From Rhododendron vialii (Eukaryota; Streptophyta; Magnoliopsida; Ericales; Ericaceae), in contig NC_080561.1 of the NCBI RefSeq assembly GCF_030253575.1, forward strand, positions 8,652,501 to 8,716,500: 64,000 nt of DNA. Direction: 5' to 3'. Each line of letters begins with the position of its first letter. Positions within the stretch are counted from its first letter, which is position 1. Of this stretch, positions 48,582-59,420 are shown piece by piece. The notes beneath the pieces are model-generated. The model was not told the origin of the DNA and did not search any database. It saw only the letters and a program-made list of their open reading frames with translations. The position numbers were made by a program, and so were the translations under genes.

Positions 48582-48950
48582 TGTAAGAAATATTTTTAAG
48601 GCCCACTTAGTCACATGGGTGATTAAGGGATTGCCCACTTACATTATGTTTGTAGTTGTAGTTTTAAAGCTCTTGGCTTTCCACTATCCCTATTATTTGT
48701 AAGTTTAAGTTTCCATGATGGAGGGAAACTATAAGGTTTCTTGAGGAAGATTAAGGGTCCCTAACCTAGCATTTTATAAGCCTATGATCTCCATCAAATC
48801 TAGGCGATCTCAAGTCATGCATAGGTTAGAAGACACCTAAATCTAATACGTGTGTGTTCGGTGTTCAACTTGAACAACAATGGCTAGAGGTTAGTATGAT
48901 CTAATTTTCGCTGCGTATACCGGTATGGTATTGGTATTATTTATCTTACA
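48582..48950 (+). repeat. 3' LTR
   Basis: It is the same as the 5' LTR apart from a few substitutions, plus 26 extra bases around 48886-48911. The purine-rich tract CAGTGGGAGAA lies immediately before it. Confidence 0.92.
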
Positions 48951-49270
48951 ATGGCTAGTGGACGGGTGGAAGAGGCGTGCTTGGAAGTGGCAGCGGGTAT
49001 TAGCGATGAATTCGTAGGAGGAGAGCAAAGGCATCAGAAGGGGCGGACGGCGGTGGTGATGGCTAGTAGACATGTGGACAAAAGAGGCGTCGATAGAAAG
49101 AAAGAAGGGGAAGGGAAATTATCAGGTGTTTTTGATAAATAACGAGGATTCTGTGACCATTAGTGATCTGAATCGTTAGATTTTATAGTTGCCATGTGTC
49201 TCATTATTAATAGGACTTGAGGATCCTCCAATTTTAGAAGGATTGGAGAGGAGCCGGACTCGAAGAGTAT

Positions 49271-50093
49271 GATTCCAATCAAAATTAAGAAAACGTAATT
49301 GGAAAGGGGAAAAAAACCAATATAACCCATTTTCCGGTCATAACAATTTTAAAAATTAAGTGTTCCAATTTTCAGTCCGTTTGAACTGATGCAAAGATTT
49401 TAATTTTTTGATCATTTTATCCTAAAGCATCATAATTAATTTTTGGCTTTAGAATTCTCATTTGAGAACCCTAAGAGAGCCGTAGAACCAAACGAATAAC
49501 ATATACTTAATTATGAGATTAATTATAACCTTTTACGATAAAATAATCAAAAAAATAAGATCTTCCCATCGGTTATAACGGGTTGAAAATTGGAGTACTT
49601 AATTTTTTTAGATTGTTTATATAACTAACAATGATCCAGAGAACATATATATTCTTTTACCGGTTATCGGTTTTCATTTGAGCTGATTTTTACAAGGGTC
49701 TATTTATTTAATATTTTGAACGTTCATGTAAAAAATCAATTCAATCCGATATCGATAGGGGTGTTTTCGAAATACATACCACACACAAGTGAGAGAGATT
49801 TAGGGGCACAATGGACCAAAACCCACCCGAATTTGCCAACGCTGGCTAAAACCCAATCCTTATATTTCCACCTCCAAGTGGATATGTAATCCCACCATCA
49901 TCGCGACGAAAAAACACCCAAAGACCGGACTTGGTGTGGGACCAGGACTCCTAATCAGGGGGCCTTACAAATCCTCCTCCAACTCCACCAGCCAAACAGG
50001 CTGTTCGCATTTTCGCATCCAAAAAGGCAAAAATCTGTACCTGATTCCCATGTCCCATGCATTATCATTTCGATGGGTACCAGTGAACCACCA
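49271..50093. other. Intergenic, nothing supported
   Basis: AT-rich sequence with a GC-richer tail at about 49790-50090. No gene or bounded repeat was found. Confidence 0.4.
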
Positions 50094-50102
50094 CTTCACA
50101 AT

Positions 50103-50454
50103 CAGTAATGCTACACACACAGATTTTGTGCATAGATTTTTTGTGGGGCCCACTACGGGTCTCACACAAATAATCCAAGCCGTTCATTAAATGTAAAACA
50201 TTTTTTCAAGGGCTCCCATAAAAAAATCAGCTCAATCCGATATCTATAAGTGTTTGATTCAATCATTTAACTTTTCATTATCCTGAGATTCGAATGAAAA
50301 GTTAAATGATTGAATCAAGCATCTATGAGTATCGGATTGAGCTGATTTTTTGTGAGAGCCCTTGAAAAAATGTTTTATATTTAATGAACGGCTCGAATTA
50401 TTTGTATGGGACCCGTAATGAACCCCACAAAAAACTGTGTGTGTAGCATTACTG
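50103..50454. mobile_element. Palindromic foldback MITE with a 9-bp TSD
   Basis: CAGTAATGCTACACACACAG at the left is inverted exactly at the right end. The two arms of about 170 bases are complementary nearly throughout. Flanks CTTCACAAT (50094-50102) and CTTCACAGT (50455-50463) agree at 8 of 9 positions, fitting a Mutator-like TSD. Motifs inside (AATCAGCTCAATCCGATA, CCGTTCATTAAAT) recur in the diverged foldback at 44.1 kb and around 61.85 kb, so this is a local high-copy family. Confidence 0.88.
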
Positions 50455-50650
50455 CTTCACAGTGCATCATGTGGCAGTTACGTTTGGATATTAGTTCGTG
50501 CGGAAACAATGATCCATGAAAAGTTTATCTTTTGGAAGAAAAACATAATAAAAGTAGAAATGCAGATAAAATACACTTTACATAATCATTTGTAGGAGAC
50601 CTTACCATACCAATTCGGGCCGAAACCAAAGCGCCAGGCATGCTAGGGAC

Positions 50651-51002
50651 CAGGGGCGGAGGGATTAAGAGCCAAGGGGGGTAGCTGACCTCGCTGCCTC
50701 CCAAATTTTTTTAGAGATTGGTATAATTTTTACCCAATTTTGACTCTCTTTTAAAATTTATTTTTGCCTCAACCCATATATAAGGGTTTTGTACTTAGGA
50801 AAAAGATGAGTCAAAATAGAATTTCCAGCCACAAAAATTCTCAAAGCGTGAATAGTATTTCATTGTTCTTGTTATTAATATATATCTACTTTTTTATTAA
50901 CTTGTTAATTTGATTGTTCCTTTCAAATAGCAACTAGAAAAAGTGAATCATACATAGTTCAAACTTTCGACCCCATTTATCGAAATTCTGGCTCCGCCCC
51001 TG
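50651..51002. mobile_element. hAT-type MITE
   Basis: The terminal inverted repeats CAGGGGCGGAG and CTCCGCCCCTG, typical of plant hAT elements, are flanked by the 8-bp TSD CTAGGGAC (50643-50650 and 51003-51010). The 352-base interior is AT-rich and non-coding. Confidence 0.92.
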
Positions 51003-51010
51003 CTAGGGAC

Positions 51011-51610
51011 ACAAAGGAGTATATATTTTAAGTTGAGTTTGGTGGCATTGTTTTAAAAAAAAAAAAAAAACTATATGTAGGGCTTTTTTGTGACGGTCTT
51101 TTAATTGTCTTTTCATGATAGTCTTTTCAAAATCCAAGTCAATTTTTTACATCAATCCTCTTTTTCTTTTCACAATATATCTCAATTTTTTTGGATCTTT
51201 TTCGTCGTCTTATACAAGTTTTTTTTCAATATTGGACTATATTTTTATATTTTTTAGATTTCTCTCGTTGAGTTCGGTGAGAGGAAAAATATAATGCTAA
51301 ATCTTGACCAAAAATTCGAAAAAACTAAGAGAAAATAACACCAAAAAAAAAAAAAAACTCGTCAAAATTTTTCCGAAAAAGTGTTTCCAAACTCTCCATT
51401 GTAATCTTTGCCGAGGAGCTATGGAGGCTTTTGAACCCTAGAACTATTGAGCAATCTCACCCTCTCTTTTTTTTTTAAGGAACTGTCCTTGTCCACCGAA
51501 CCGACCAATCATCCTCTTATCCAAAACAAAGTTTTTGCATGTGGGTGGCTCATTGGGACCGGACTACACGGTAGTCGTGACTGTGTTACAAGATTCCAAT
51601 ACACGGTTTT
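51011..51610. other. AT-rich stretch, nothing supported
   Basis: It contains several A- and T-runs (near 51055, 51340 and 51468) and no credible gene. Confidence 0.4.
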
Positions 51611-51614
51611 CATT

Positions 51615-52079
51615 GGGGTCCTATCCCAAATCAGTTTTCTAACCAGTCTGGTGCAGTTTGGACCATTTGTGAGGCCTTTTCGGATTCATGACAATGATCG
51701 AAATTGTTCACTTTTTAGAGCTCGTCGATAACATTAACCATGATAAAAATCACGTTGATCTAGAGCTTGTCGAGAACGTACGTTGACCACGTCAAAAATC
51801 ACTTTGATCGTACATAGTTTGACATGATATGATATTGAAATAAATTGATCTTCAAGTAATTGTGTCAAATGGATTGAAATCCAGTGTTGTACAATTTTTT
51901 TCTTACAAACTTAATGCATTTTGAAATCATATCAAACAATATTCGATCAACGTGGATTTCGGTGTGGTCGACGTTCGCGACGAGCTCTAAAAAATGAACG
52001 ATTTTTATCACGATCCCACAAATAATCCAAAACTGGACCGAATTGGTTGGAACCAAACTGGACGGGATCCTCTCCCGTT
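51615..52079. repeat. Foldback element, arms about 200 bases
   Basis: The left arm (AACCAGTCTGGTGCAGTTTG...TTTAGAGCTCGTCG...ATCACGTTGATC) is the imperfect reverse complement of the right arm, which read in reverse gives AACCAATTCGGTCCAGTTTTG...TTTAGAGCTCGTCG...CCACGTTGATC. The motif AGAGCTCGTCG marks both arms. No clean TSD was found. Confidence 0.7.
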
Positions 52080-53237
52080 TTCATTAATCTAGTACATAAA
52101 TAATGCAACTAAATGCACCGCCACCTAATAAGTTCCTTCATCGAGAATCAAGGCGCGTTTTATTTCAGAAAACAAATAATTGAAGACAAGTATTGTCAAA
52201 GGGCCTATTGCCCTACCCTACTCCATTAGATGGGTCGTGTGCATAATTGCCCAATTTAATTCTCCCCAATTATTTTTCAGGCAATAGTGTAATTTCGATT
52301 CCCTAATCATATCTGTCTCGAGAGAAAGAAGAACAAAATTTTACGGTAATAATGTAATATGAATTTTGAAAAAATGGGGTGTAGGGACATCTAACAAATA
52401 TCCATTTTTGATAGCAAAATTCACATTTACAACTCCGGGGTTTCTCGAATTCTATCCAATCTTTGTTTCAAATCGGATCCCGCCGTCTAAATTTCGACCG
52501 TTTATTCCAGCAACTATTGATCAAAAGCTACTGATAATGTCTTTGGAGAAATTTTATGCCATCTTTTTGGCACCATCTTATTTTAAGTTTTACTAGACTT
52601 GAGTATTATTTTGTTAGAACCTCGTACGTCTCGACAAGAGGAATCTGAAAAAGTGTAAATATATAGACCAAAGTTAAAAAAGTTCACATAAGACTATGCT
52701 AACATTCTTTTAGTGCTTCTAGCGTTGTCTTTAATGAAAAAAATTTCAACTTTGATGCATATTTTTGAAACTTTGTTAGTTTTTTTGGTCGAGATGGACG
52801 ATGTAATGCAAAAACTATATCCTAATTTAATAAAAATAAAGGAAGAACAACAACAACAACAAAAGACGGTATCAAAGGAAGGGGCCAAAAATTAGCCCAA
52901 AGAAGCTCTAAGAGCATCTCCAGCAGATCCCTCAAATCTCAAACGTCAGAAAATTTCAGGGGTCAAACATGAAATATGTTCTTCAGTAGATCCCTCAAAA
53001 ACCAAATAATTTGAAGTCATTCTTCAAATTTTCTTTCTCTCTGTTCAAATTTGGAGAATATTGTGAATTACAAAATATAGACCATTTTTTAAGAAAATGT
53101 GAATAGTAAAAATGGACATTTTTTGTGAGATGGAAAGGGTAACATATTATACTTCATCCACACCACAAAAGGTGTACATTTTACAATATTCAGAGCCTTC
53201 AAAAAGTTGCCTCTATTTGTTACTTCTTCCGTCCTGT
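52080..53237. other. Intergenic, nothing supported
   Basis: AT-rich sequence with a short (CAA)n run near 52850. No gene is recognised. Confidence 0.4.
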
Positions 53238-53239
53238 TA

Positions 53240-53510
53240 CTTCTTCTGTCCCTTTTTTAGAGTCCAATATTTTATTTTGGGATGTCCCTTAATAAGTGTC
53301 CATTTTGTAAAGTTAGTGGGTAAAAGTTGGTGTATTGTCTATTTTATCCCTAAAAGTAGATTTCTTTTTAAAAAGTAAGTGAGTAAAAATGTAATGATGA
53401 TGGGTAAGTAGGAAAAGTGGAGGAAAAATTTGATGTGAAAGGTATAATGATGATGTATTTTTAATAAGTTGGAATTACAAAGCAGGACACTTAAAAAGGG
53501 ACGGAGGGAG
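53240..53510. mobile_element. Stowaway (Tc1/mariner-type) MITE
   Basis: The left end CTTCTTCTGTCCCTTTTTTA and the right end GGGACGGAGGGAG, with reverse complement CTCCCTCCGTCCCTTTTTAA, are flanked by TA at 53238-53239 and 53511-53512. This is the canonical Stowaway terminus. The interior is non-coding. Confidence 0.88.
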
Positions 53511-53639
53511 TAATTTTTGCATATTGTTTGATAAATCTCAGTTAATCTTATAAAATAAAATCATAACAATATTAGAAATTAGGAAATCTAAATAGTTTTT
53601 TTAAAAATGTGATAGTGAAAATGACAAATATCTTTTTGG

Positions 53640-53761
53640 GGACGGAAGGAGTAGTTCAAAGGATGTGTTGGAGTGCATTGTAAAAACTCTAATCCTTTTG
53701 GGATGGAAGGAGTAGTTCAAAGGATGTGTAGGAGTGCATAGTAAAAACTCTAAAAAGTCTA
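53640..53761. repeat. 61-bp tandem duplication
   Basis: GGACGGAAGGAGTAGTTCAA at 53640 repeats at 53701 (as GGATGGAAGG...), each continuing into GAGTGCATnGTAAAAACTCT. It may be a duplicated Stowaway end. Confidence 0.85.
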
Positions 53762-54213
53762 GGACTACCACACACATAGTCACCGCATGGCTAGTGGGAT
53801 CCATTCCAAGCCCTAAAAAAATAAAATAAAAATTATAAATTTTAAAGTACTAATTTTTTTACGAGGCTCTGTAGAAAATCAACTCTAACGGGAATATCGA
53901 CAGCTTTGTTTGGTTGTGAGTTTAGTTTTGGCAGTGGGCAGAGAGAGAAATAGGATAATAATTGAAGAGAGAAGTAATGATTGGAGAGAGATAGAGAGAT
54001 GAGAAAGTAATAATTGGAGAAATAGAGTAATGATTGAAGAAAGAAATAAGGTAATGATTAAAATATAAACTAAAACTAAAAATGAAATGGCAACCGAACA
54101 CTATCGATAAATCTGTGTTTTTCTCGATTCGCAGAGGCGAAAATAATTTTTGTGGGGCCCACTCATGTGCGGTGGACTTACGCAGTGGTCCTAAGCTTAT
54201 GTAAACTCACCCT
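53762..54213. other. Intergenic, purine-rich
   Basis: GAGAGA/ATGATTGGAGA-type repeats lie at about 53940-54060. No gene is seen. Confidence 0.4.
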
Positions 54214-54537
54214 GGGCGCTGCTATTCGCAGTCTTCTATTTTCTCCCATAGCCTACTATATTTCGGTAAATAGTTGTTGAAAATCATACATAATATTTCG
54301 GTAAATAGCTGTTGAAAACAATATTATATTTCGGTAACTACATGTCGAAAATATGTTCAACTTTTGGTAAACAACTGCCGAACATACATTTTCGGTAAAT
54401 AGCTGTTAATTTTTTTTTTATATTTCGGTAATTGGATGCTGAAAATATATCTCAATTTCGGTAACTAACTGTCGAGTATAATTGAAAATTTTTAACGGGC
54501 TATGGGAGAAAATAAAGAGCTGCGAATAGCGGCGCCC
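54214..54537. mobile_element. TIR element filled with repeated small palindromes
   Basis: The TIRs are about 42 bases. The left end, GGGCGCTGCTATTCGCAG then TATTTTCTCCCATAGCC, is inverted at the right as GGCTATGGGAGAAAATA then GAGCTGCGAATAGCGGCGCCC. Between them is a run of about seven diverged copies of TTTCGGTAAnTAnnTGnCGAAA, each an imperfect palindrome, at irregular 25-45-base spacing (starting near 54260, 54296, 54330, 54364, 54388, 54424 and 54458). No TSD was recognised. The right end is about 280 bases upstream of the receptor-kinase start. Confidence 0.75.
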
Positions 54538-54816
54538 CCAAATTTTGAAGAAAGACGGAGCAAATTACAACTTTGATACTAAACTTTTGATGTATTTATA
54601 AAGATGCCACCAATCTAACCGAAAGCTACGGAGTAATTATTAAGAAATCTAAAAAACCTGTCGGATCCAGTTGAGTCCAAACCAAGTCCCCACGTCGAAC
54701 GCATTCCATTCAATTCTACTTCTCCCTTTTCGAAAAATCCCAACGATTCTCACCTTCTCCCCCCTCACTCCCATTGGTACTCCCTTGAGTACTTCCAACT
54801 CCTCTCTCTCACTACA

Positions 54817-57800
54817 ATGCCAGCCTCTGGCAAGAACCACTCCCTCACGCCGCCGCCGAAACCAACGCCGGTAGTCTCCGGCAGCAAGACCCCCCGGCCC
54901 CCCGACGACGACTCTCTCTCCCACCACCTCACCTCCAAGACCTCGCTGCTCGGCCTGAAGCTCTACATTGTCATCGCAATCTCCCTCGCTTGTCTGGTCG
55001 TGATCTTCCTCTCGATCTGCATCTGCCTCCGTTCGAAGCGGAAAAAGTCCAAGCGCCGCAGGATGAACGGTTCGGATCGCTACCGTCCCAAGGAGATTGT
55101 TGCCGGAATCAACGGCTCAGATCGCGCGGAGGAGTTCAAAATAATGAATTACGAGGAGGAGGAGGAGAAGATTTCTGAAGTGGAACAGGGGAGATTGGGC
55201 GGGGGCAAAATTGGAAGTTTTGGAAGCAACGGGTCGAGTTTAAGTGGGACGACGACGACGACGTCGGCGGCAGCGGCGGCGCGGGCTGGGGAAGGGATGG
55301 GGTGGGGCAGGTGGTACAGCTTGAGGGAGCTGGAGATGGCGACGGGTGGATTTGCCGAAGGGAATGTGATTGGGGAAGGGGGGTACGGCGTCGTTTACAG
55401 AGGGGTTTTGGGCGATGGGTCTGTGGTTGCTGTGAAGAATCTTCTGAATAATAAGTGAGTTGTCTTCAATTGGAGCATAGTTTGTTTTAGTGTTTGAAAT
55501 AGGAATTGAATCCTCTCCGGTTGGTCTTTGATTTGGACGGTACACTTCAAAATTGGATCGTTCGTTGCTGTTGCTGTAATTAATGGTTTGAATTTGCTCC
55601 GAGTTTGCCGAGCAAATCTGAACCATTAATTGCAGAAATAAACGATCCAGATTTCATGTTCTTAACGATCCAGATTTCATGTTTGACATAAGAATTGGAT
55701 CCTCTCCCGTCCTAATTAGAACTGTATGGGGCGGTCCTAATTTGGATTGTTCATTGCTGCAATTAATGGTTTGCATTTGCTCCGAGCAAGTCTCCCAGCA
55801 AATCGAAACCATTAGTTGCAGCAATTAACGATTCAAATTTGGACTGTCAGGCCTGGTCCAAAATTTGGACTGTCAGGTCTGGTCCAAAACTTGGACCGGA
55901 AAGAATGCGAATGCTTGATATACATTTCTTGAAAGTTACACACTTTGATTCTTTTGATAATGTAAGTTGTTTATCTATTGGTTTGATTGGGAAAAAGTCT
56001 TGAATGGAAGATTATCAGAGCTGCTTAGATCTGGAACTGATTATCGGCCACTGAATTTGTCCCTTTTAGTAATGTATTAGTCCTAGGGAAAGCAAACGAC
56101 TAGTTACTTTTTTTCTGTGATTCTTTTGTTCCTTTCTTGCTTAATTTAGTCTAACTTTGATTATTTGCGGGCGCTTTCTGAGATCACTTTAATGATCGAA
56201 ACCATTCATATATCAGATCTCGTAGAGATTATCAACCATGTGATTGGATACCAATTAAATGATTACGGAATAAATTTATCTTGAAGTCAACTATGAGCAA
56301 AGTCTCACCATTAGTGTTTTACCTCTAATCAAAATTTCCTGGTTGATACATTTTATCATGGTAATCTGGACAGGGGTCAGGCAGAGAGGGAGTTTAAAGT
56401 GGAAGTAGAAGCAATTGGAAAAGTAAAGCATAAGAACTTGGTGAGTTTGATTGGGTATTGCGCAGAAGGAGAAAGAAGGTAAATTCCACGAGCCCGTTTG
56501 CTTCTGTATCATATTCTATTGCGGAAATTGCATTTGAGTTGTCCTTATTATTGTCCTAAAATGACTCAACCTGTGTCCAATCAGGTGCCTCGTGTACGAG
56601 TACGTAAACAATGGCAATTTGGAACAGTGGTTACACGGTGATGTTGGGCCTGTCAGTCCTCTAACTTGGGATATTCGAATGAGGATTGCAGTTGGGACGG
56701 CAAAAGGGTGAGATATTCTTGCTTCAAGTTTCACAATCTTGTAAAGTTCAGAACTTCAGCATCTGCCCTAGATAAAATTCTGCATTACCTGTTCTCGTCC
56801 TTGATCAATTTTTACTTCTAAAATGTGGTTGAAGAACGAATAAGACAAGTTATACTAATGTTGGCAAGGCAGTTTCATGCATACCATAATTACTATTTTC
56901 TTGAGTGGGGATTGGGGATTATGGGAAGGCAATAAGGTCGCACGGTGATGGTATTCAATTATTTATTTACCTTCTCACAGCTATATTTAGAATTGTAACT
57001 CCATTTTTTGTTGTATTTTTTTTTTTTTTTTGAAAGGCCATTTTTTGTTGTCTATGACTATTATCACATCTTTTGTGTGTTCCAAGCCATTGGAAGGTTG
57101 CATGGCGCACATAGCACTCGAAGTTAATTTGTTCTCATTAGTGTGACCACTGCACTCTGCAGACAGTGAAATCTTCTAGACATGGGATCGTTTTTAGAGT
57201 TACTTCTGACAGACTTTGGGCGATGCTCATGAAATTGCATTAGGGCCATTCTATTTACACTGGGCTAACATAAAGTTGTAGTTGTAGCCCAGCCTCCTCT
57301 GTTTGTAGGCCAGCAGCCTCCGTAGTTTTTGTCAAGTAGACGTTGTAGTTATTTTATAGTAGTTTTCATCTTGTCTTCTATTTTGTTCTCTTGGCTGAGC
57401 TGTCAGATTCCTCCCTTATATCATGAAACGGTGGTTTTTGTCTTGTCTTATATTCTGTTTTGTCTTGCCTGAAGTAGCTATCTTGTTCCTGTTGCAGACT
57501 AGCATATTTGCATGAAGGCTTGGAACCCAAAGTTGTTCACCGTGATGTGAAATCTAGTAACATTCTTCTTGATAGAAAATGGAATGCAATGGTGTCAGAT
57601 TTTGGACTGGCCAAGCTCTTGGGACCTGAGAAAAGCTATGTGTCTACACGAGTGATGGGAACATTCGGGTTTGTTGTTCTCAAAGTCCTGTATCTTTAGT
57701 TAATTATGCAGTTAACTCTAGTTTAAAAGGAAATAAACCATTTGTTTGTTCTCCCTAATTTTAGTTACTTGCTTACTTTTTACTTTGTCGCTGCAGATAT

Positions 57801-58509
57801 GTCTCTCCAGAGTATGCAAGTACAGGTATGCTCAATGAGAGGAGTGATGTGTATAGTTTTGGAGTTCTACTCATGGAAATAATTACAGGAAGGATTCCAG
57901 TTGATTATTCGAGGCCACCAGGAGAGGTGAAAACAGTTTTTGTTCAATCTTGTTCCTCTCTTTCTCTTAATCTTCTATCCTGGCAGTTATTTTAACATAT
58001 TTGTCACTAATCTATTTCCATTGTATTGTATTCAGATGAACTTGGTTGATTGGTTTAAAAATATGGTGGCAAGTCGACGCGGCGAAGAGTTGGTGGACCC
58101 CCTGATTGAAGTACAGCCCCCTCCGAGAGCTTTGAAGAGGGTATTGTTAGTTTGCCTTCGCTGTATAGATTTGGATGTTAAAAAGCGACCAAAGATGGGG
58201 CAAGTCGTACATATGCTGGAGGAAAATGAGTTCCATTTTCGAGCTGTAAGTCTTGGATCTATCATTATTGAAGCATATTCATGATATGATTCACTGTCTT
58301 GTGTTTGTTTTTTTTTTTGATATGTGCAGGATAAAACAAGGTTAAACTATCAAAACAGAAAACATATCTCGACAACTTGCAAAATTCTTTCGGACAGACC
58401 CCAGATCTCACAAATGTTTTTATTTTGTGTGGGGAGCTTCATATTTCTTCTTGCACTGAGGAAATCAACCACCTGTGCATGTCCCTTCGCCACTCATCGA
58501 AAAATTTGA
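54817..58509 (+). CDS. Receptor-like Ser/Thr kinase, At4g34500-like
   Basis: Seven exons (54817-55454, 56374-56478, 56585-56707, 57498-57668, 57797-57926, 58036-58245, 58330-58509) join in frame to 518 aa. The short Ser/Pro-rich N-terminus has no LRR or lectin ectodomain; it leads to one transmembrane helix (about 48-71), a basic patch and an acidic linker. The kinase follows [15 protein letters not shown]. Its catalytic parts are intact: [15 protein letters not shown] (K207), HRDVKSSN (303-310), DFG (323-325), [14 protein letters not shown] and [14 protein letters not shown]. It should be an active plasma-membrane kinase. Odd point: exon 7 encodes an unusually long tail of about 59 residues with a hydrophobic run ([15 protein letters not shown]), ending near a LINE remnant with which it shares 22 bases. 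The true 3' end may differ, but exons 1-6 are secure. Confidence 0.92.
55500..55910. repeat. Duplicated hairpin repeats in kinase intron 1
   Basis: Two diverged copies of a hairpin block (AATGGTTTG-AATTTGCTCCGAG...GAGCAAAT-CTGAACCATT at about 55582-55627, and AATGGTTTGCATTTGCTCC...CAGCAAATCGAAACCATT at about 55764-55814) are each preceded by GAATTGnATCCTCTCC. ACGATCCAGATTTCATGTT also occurs twice (about 55641 and 55665). This is probably a foldback element that duplicated in place. Confidence 0.65.
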
Positions 58510-58561
58510 GAATTTCGTTCCTGACATAACCCATATACATTAGGCAGTTTTTACAATCTGA

Positions 58562-59420
58562 TCAACCACCTGTGCATGTCCCAGTAGCAGAGACGGTGCT
58601 TTTAAGGCTGATGAACTTAAGACCATGGCCATTGCCACCTCCATTTGAATGGAACCAGTCAAGAACTTCCCCTAACTTCATAGGCATCCCATGCACTCTA
58701 TTCTTGGTTATCATAAGCTGCCACACTGACTGAAGAATAGGAACATTCAAAAAATATGTGTTGGTGTGATTCTTCCAGAGAACTACACAGGCAGCAAATC
58801 CCATCCACTTGCATGCCCCAACTTCTCAACCTATCTTTAGTACTCAATCTTTGGAGAGATGCCAGCCATAGAATGAACGACCATCTAGGCACATTATGTC
58901 TACCCCAGATTATCTTGGACCAGGGATTACTTGAGTACTTCACCCTAATGGCATTCCAAGCAGACTTGACATTGAAAACACCACTCGGATGAGGCAACTA
59001 AATGACAGCACACCGCAGGATGTGGTCTAAGATCTTAAAGAGTTTGAGCAATGATAGCTTGAATAACAGGGTTCCTTAAACGAGGCCATCTCCAAGACCC
59101 TTGGTCAATTATGGAGTTAACCTTTGCCCTTAAAGACCTGCCCACATCAGTTGGTCAATTATGGAGTTAACCTTTGCCCTTAAAGACCTGCCCACATCAG
59201 TCACCACCTTTCACCAAATGTAGCAGGCAATGGCCCAAGTGGGTGCCAGATATCTAATAATCATAAAGGTGTTCTCCCCATTTCCAACTTGATACTTGAT
59301 AAGAGGTTGCCCAATTTGTCTGAGATCTAAGAGCTTCCTCATGGTCCATGAGGCATCACAAGGTATCTCCATGGTCCAGACACACTGCTCTTTTATGATG
59401 TATATATGTATGTACCCACT
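58562..59420 (-). pseudogene. LINE (non-LTR) reverse transcriptase remnant, zf-RVT region
   Basis: On the minus strand, frame-shifted pieces read in order: DASWTMRKLLDLRQIG with QVGNGENTFMII (about 59230-59370), DQGSWRWPRLRNPVIQA (about 59050-59105), FNVKSAWNAIRVKY, SKIIWGRHNVPRWSFILWLA and the Cys/His cluster CCLCSSLEESHQHIFFEC (58750-58980), then a C-terminal domain fragment. This order is typical of the C-terminal part of plant L1-type LINE ORF2. Frameshifts and stops, and absence of the endonuclease and RT core, make it a truncated dead copy. Confidence 0.85.
59101..59200. repeat. 50-bp tandem duplication in the LINE remnant
   Basis: TTGGTCAATTATGGAGTTAA...CCCACATCAG is repeated exactly at 59101-59150 and 59151-59200. 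The duplication breaks the LINE frame. Confidence 0.95.

Larger units (their letters stand above)
45382..48950 (+). mobile_element. Non-coding LTR retrotransposon with both LTRs
   Basis: The 5' LTR (45382-45724, 343 bases) and 3' LTR (48582-48950, 369 bases) begin TGTAAGAAAT and end TTATCTTACA. They differ by about five substitutions plus a 26-base indel near the 3' end. The 5-bp TSD ATGGC flanks the element at 45377-45381 and 48951-48955. A primer binding site TGGTATCAGAGCCA (45727-45740), complementary to initiator tRNA-Met, follows the 5' LTR. A purine tract CAGTGGGAGAA precedes the 3' LTR. The 2.86-kb interior has no gag, protease, integrase or RT that I can recognise, so it must move in trans. 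Near-identical LTRs indicate a recent insertion. Confidence 0.92.
45007..49261. mobile_element. Mutator-like element interrupted by an LTR retrotransposon
   Basis: GAGTCCGGCTCCTCTCCAAT at 45007 is inverted at 49242-49261. The TIRs are about 46 bases, through AATTGGAGGATCCTCAAG, with few mismatches. Flanks AAAGAATAT and GAAGAGTAT agree at 7 of 9 positions, suggesting an aged 9-bp TSD. Without the nested LTR element the host is about 680 bases. Its GC-richer interior (GGAAGCGGCAGCGGGTATGA to the left and GGAAGTGGCAGCGGGTATTA to the right of the insertion) is duplicated and could be captured gene sequence. No transposase is present. Confidence 0.75.

Noticed and set aside
48951-49142. 63-codon frame starting at the TSD of the LTR element
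   Set aside because: Lies inside a transposon; it could be captured sequence but there is no recognisable protein, so not called as a gene.
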